From contig CBFGXE010000055.1 of NCBI GenBank assembly GCA_965652645.1, positions 1 through 14,973 of the forward strand: a DNA stretch of 14,973 nt. The letters are read 5' to 3'. The notes beneath the pieces were generated by a model that made no database searches, was not told the origin of the DNA, and saw nothing but the letters and a program-made list of their open reading frames with translations. The position numbers and the translations under genes are program-made. This document shows, one piece after another, positions 13,438 through 14,973 of this stretch. The stretch is from ZC4RG30 sp965652645 (GTDB lineage Bacteria > Pseudomonadota > Gammaproteobacteria > Steroidobacterales > Steroidobacteraceae). The first letter of the stretch is position 1. Each line of letters begins with the position of its first letter.

Positions 13438-13803
13438 TCAACGACTGGCCAGGGCAGCCTCCGCGTGGCGCATGCCCTCCTGGTGCAGCACCGCCACCAG
13501 CGGCACCTGCACCTCGCGCACGGCACCCGCGAGAGCGGCCTTCACGCAGGCGGAATAGGACGCCACGGCGGCGACACCATCGCGCGCACCACCGGTGGGC
13601 TCGTCACAGACCCGGGCTGCGGCGCGCTGCAGCCGGGAATACAGCGCCGCGGCACCCTCCGGCGTCGCCGCCTCGCGCGGGTCGTATTTCACGACCTCGG
13701 AGCGGGTGAGGGTATCTTCCGGTGGCATCGACCATGCACCGGCGCAGAACAGCATTGCACCGGCGAGCAGCGCGGGACTGGCTTTGCGGGTTGGATGTTT
13801 CAT
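13438..13803 (-). CDS. UrcA family exported protein
   Basis: 121 aa. A signal peptide covers about residues 1-25 (basic n-region KHPTRK, hydrophobic core, A-W-S site). The mature part has the UrcA pattern: VVKYDPREAATPEGAAALYS, LQRAAARVC (Cys66), YSACVKAALAGAV (Cys86) and VPLVAVLHQ. The two cysteines probably form a disulfide. UrcA proteins are small, periplasmic, mostly helical and of unknown function, common in Sphingomonadales and Xanthomonadales. The ATG at 13803 has AGAGG about 7 nt upstream. The gene has its own terminator, so it is monocistronic, and it is divergent from the membrane winged-helix regulator (gap about 156 bp), which may control it (inference). Confidence 0.88.
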   Translation of the reverse strand: MKHPTRKASPALLAGAMLFCAGAWSMPPEDTLTRSEVVKYDPREAATPEGAAALYSRLQRAAARVCDEPTGGARDGVAAVASYSACVKAALAGAVREVQVPLVAVLHQEGMRHAEAALASR

Positions 13804-13843
13804 GTCGGACCTCTGTCAGTTGCCTTTGGGGGTTTGCATCTCG

Positions 13844-13869
13844 CCGCGGGGAAAACGGGGAACCCGCGG
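13844..13869. promoter_or_regulatory. Inverted repeat between urcA and the winged-helix gene (candidate operator)
   Basis: CCGCGGG (13844-13850) and CCCGCGG (13863-13869) are perfect inverted arms with a 12-bp A/G-rich spacer. Centre-to-centre spacing is about 19 bp, roughly two helical turns, so a dimer could bind one face. It sits about 40 bp before the urcA start and 90 bp before the regulator start. No matching promoter elements could be assigned with confidence. Confidence 0.4.
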
Positions 13870-13959
13870 CAGGTCCAACGCTACGCAGGCAATGTTGAAG
13901 CGGCATTGCAATTGCATGAATCGACATGAACGCCCCGCCTGGCATGCGAGACGGTGCTC

Positions 13960-14412
13960 ATGCAGCACAAGGTCTACCTGTTCGACAGCTTCCAGCTGGA
14001 TGTCACGCGGCGGAAACTGCTTTCCGCCAGTGGCGTGGTGCTGCCCCTGAACTCACGCGCCATGGAGGCACTGCTGCTGCTGGTCGCCCATGCCGGCCAG
14101 GTGGTGGAACGCCGCCACCTGATGCAGGCCATCTGGCCGCACACCATTGTCGAGGACAACAACCTGAACCAGTGCATCCTCGCCATCCGCAAGGCGCTGG
14201 GCGAAGTTGGCGGCAGCAACCGTTTCGTGATGACCGTGCCCGGCCGCGGCTTCTGTTTCGTGTGTCCGGTGCAGGTTCGGATCCAGGAGTCCGCGGACGG
14301 GAACGCGGCACCCCGGGCCCCGGGCGCACGCGCCCTGCTGGAGGCGCAGTTCTGGCTCGGGCTGGCCATCGGCGCCGTCCTGGGAAGCCTGGCGCTGGCG
14401 ATGCTGCGTTAG
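13960..14412 (+). CDS. Short ToxR/CadC-like winged-helix regulator with C-terminal membrane anchor
   Basis: 150 aa from the ATG at 13960; a GTG at 13954 is an alternative, and GAG lies 9 nt before the ATG. Residues 5-104 form an OmpR/PhoB-type winged helix: FDSFQLDVTRRKL, LPLNSRAMEALLLLVAHAGQ, VVERRHLMQAIWP, the recognition-helix region EDNNLNQCILAIRKALGE and the wing FVMTVPGRGFCF. A Pro/Ala linker (about 111-128) leads to one membrane segment (about 131-149), and the protein stops one residue later. ToxR and CadC relatives carry a periplasmic sensor after the membrane helix; here there is none. It is divergent from urcA and convergent with the rRNA operon, with a hairpin just after its stop. 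Confidence 0.88.
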   Translation: MQHKVYLFDSFQLDVTRRKLLSASGVVLPLNSRAMEALLLLVAHAGQVVERRHLMQAIWPHTIVEDNNLNQCILAIRKALGEVGGSNRFVMTVPGRGFCFVCPVQVRIQESADGNAAPRAPGARALLEAQFWLGLAIGAVLGSLALAMLR

Positions 14413-14423
14413 GGCGCGCGCCA

Positions 14424-14442
14424 GGCAGGCCGATTGCCTGCC
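14424..14442 (+). terminator. Hairpin after the winged-helix gene
   Basis: GGCAGGC (14424-14430), loop CGATT, GCCTGCC (14436-14442): a perfect 7-bp stem 11 nt after the stop. No T-tract follows, so termination here would be weak; the next hairpin (14463-14494) may finish the job. Confidence 0.4.
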
Positions 14443-14462
14443 AGGTGGAGGCCGCAAAAGAC

Positions 14463-14494
14463 AAAGCCCCGGCCACTTGCGTGACCGGGGCTTT
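14463..14494 (-). terminator. rRNA operon terminator (possibly bidirectional)
   Basis: AAAGCCCCGG (14463-14472) and CCGGGGCTTT (14485-14494) make 10 pairs, then one C-A mismatch, three more pairs (CAC/GTG) and a TTGC loop. Read on the minus strand it follows the 5S 3' end by about 6 nt and leads into CTTTGTCTTTTG. Read on the plus strand it ends GGGGCTTTC and may also stop the winged-helix transcript. Confidence 0.85.
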
Positions 14495-14500
14495 CGATAG

Positions 14501-14620
14501 GTGCCTGACAGTGACCTACTCTCGCATGGCAACAGGCCACACTACCATCGGCGCAGAACGTTTTCACTTCCGAGTTCGGAATGGGATCGGGTGGTTCCCG
14601 TTCGCTAATGCCGTCAGGCG
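14501..14620 (-). rRNA. rrf: 5S ribosomal RNA
   Basis: About 120 nt. On the minus strand it begins GCCTGACGGCATTAGCGAAC and includes CCGAACTCGGAAGTGAAA and GCGCCGATGGTAGTG. It ends GCGAGAGTAGGTCACTGTCAGGCAC. The two ends pair (GCCTGAC with GTCAGGC) as helix I. The exact ends may be off by 1-2 nt. Confidence 0.95.
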
Positions 14621-14724
14621 AAAAGGGAATCCGGAGAGAAGTTCGTCTTTGACGCGCGTCGCGTTCGCGCTGTGATGCTAAATGTCGCTTGCACCACCCC
14701 AAACAGCAAAACTGCTTGAGGTTA
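14621..14724 (-). other. 23S-5S internal transcribed spacer
   Basis: About 104 nt between the 3' end of 23S and the 5' end of 5S. I see no tRNA gene or strong structure in it; it is presumably removed during rRNA processing. Confidence 0.8.

Positions 14725-14973
<249 letters not shown>

Noticed and set aside
13270..13929. 219-codon plus-strand frame across the urcA region
   Set aside because: It runs antisense through urcA, its terminator and the divergent region, and lacks recognisable features.

Overview
This is a GC-rich chromosomal window from a proteobacterium. The gene content points to a gammaproteobacterium near the Xanthomonadales, Nevskiales or Steroidobacterales: a YbiI-type DksA/TraR zinc-finger protein, an AsmA protein, a DUF3619/DUF3106 sigma-factor cluster, an UrcA protein, a DUF6152 protein and a CreB-like response regulator. 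That placement is inferred from families, not from a search. I see no insertion sequence, phage gene, CRISPR array or tRNA. The window reads as ordinary chromosome ending in an rRNA operon.

Left part (1-5749). On the minus strand are the start of a CreB-like response regulator (cut by the left edge) and, just upstream of it, a secreted DUF4159 protein. The plus-strand ybiI gene is divergent from these. It converges on a minus-strand asmA-like gene, and the two stop codons overlap inside one palindrome. A beta-propeller lipoprotein gene lies upstream of asmA on the same strand. It is divergent from an MFS exporter gene that probably starts at TTG.

Middle part (5750-10238, all plus strand). 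A Tat-exported dienelactone-hydrolase-like protein comes first. It is followed by a tight cluster of ECF sigma factor, single-pass DUF3619-like anti-sigma factor, small secreted protein and DUF3106 protein, joined by three consecutive 4-nt overlaps. A secreted protein of unknown function follows with its own promoter, which appears to make a leaderless mRNA. A translationally coupled pair (DUF6152 protein and an associated lipoprotein) closes the block.

Right part (10239-14973). A stand-alone elongation factor G gene carries an atypical switch I and ends in a strong terminator. Next, on the minus strand, are a YkgJ-type Cys-cluster protein and an urcA gene with its own terminator. Divergent from urcA is a short membrane-tethered winged-helix regulator. 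The window ends with the 3' part of an rRNA operon on the minus strand (23S 3' end, spacer, 5S, terminator).

Points most worth a second look are the non-canonical EF-G, the translationally coupled ECF cluster with a small unknown secreted member, the receptor-less membrane regulator facing urcA across an inverted repeat, and several promoters placed so that the start codon sits at or near +1. I found no clear sign of a wholly new multi-gene defence or mobile system.
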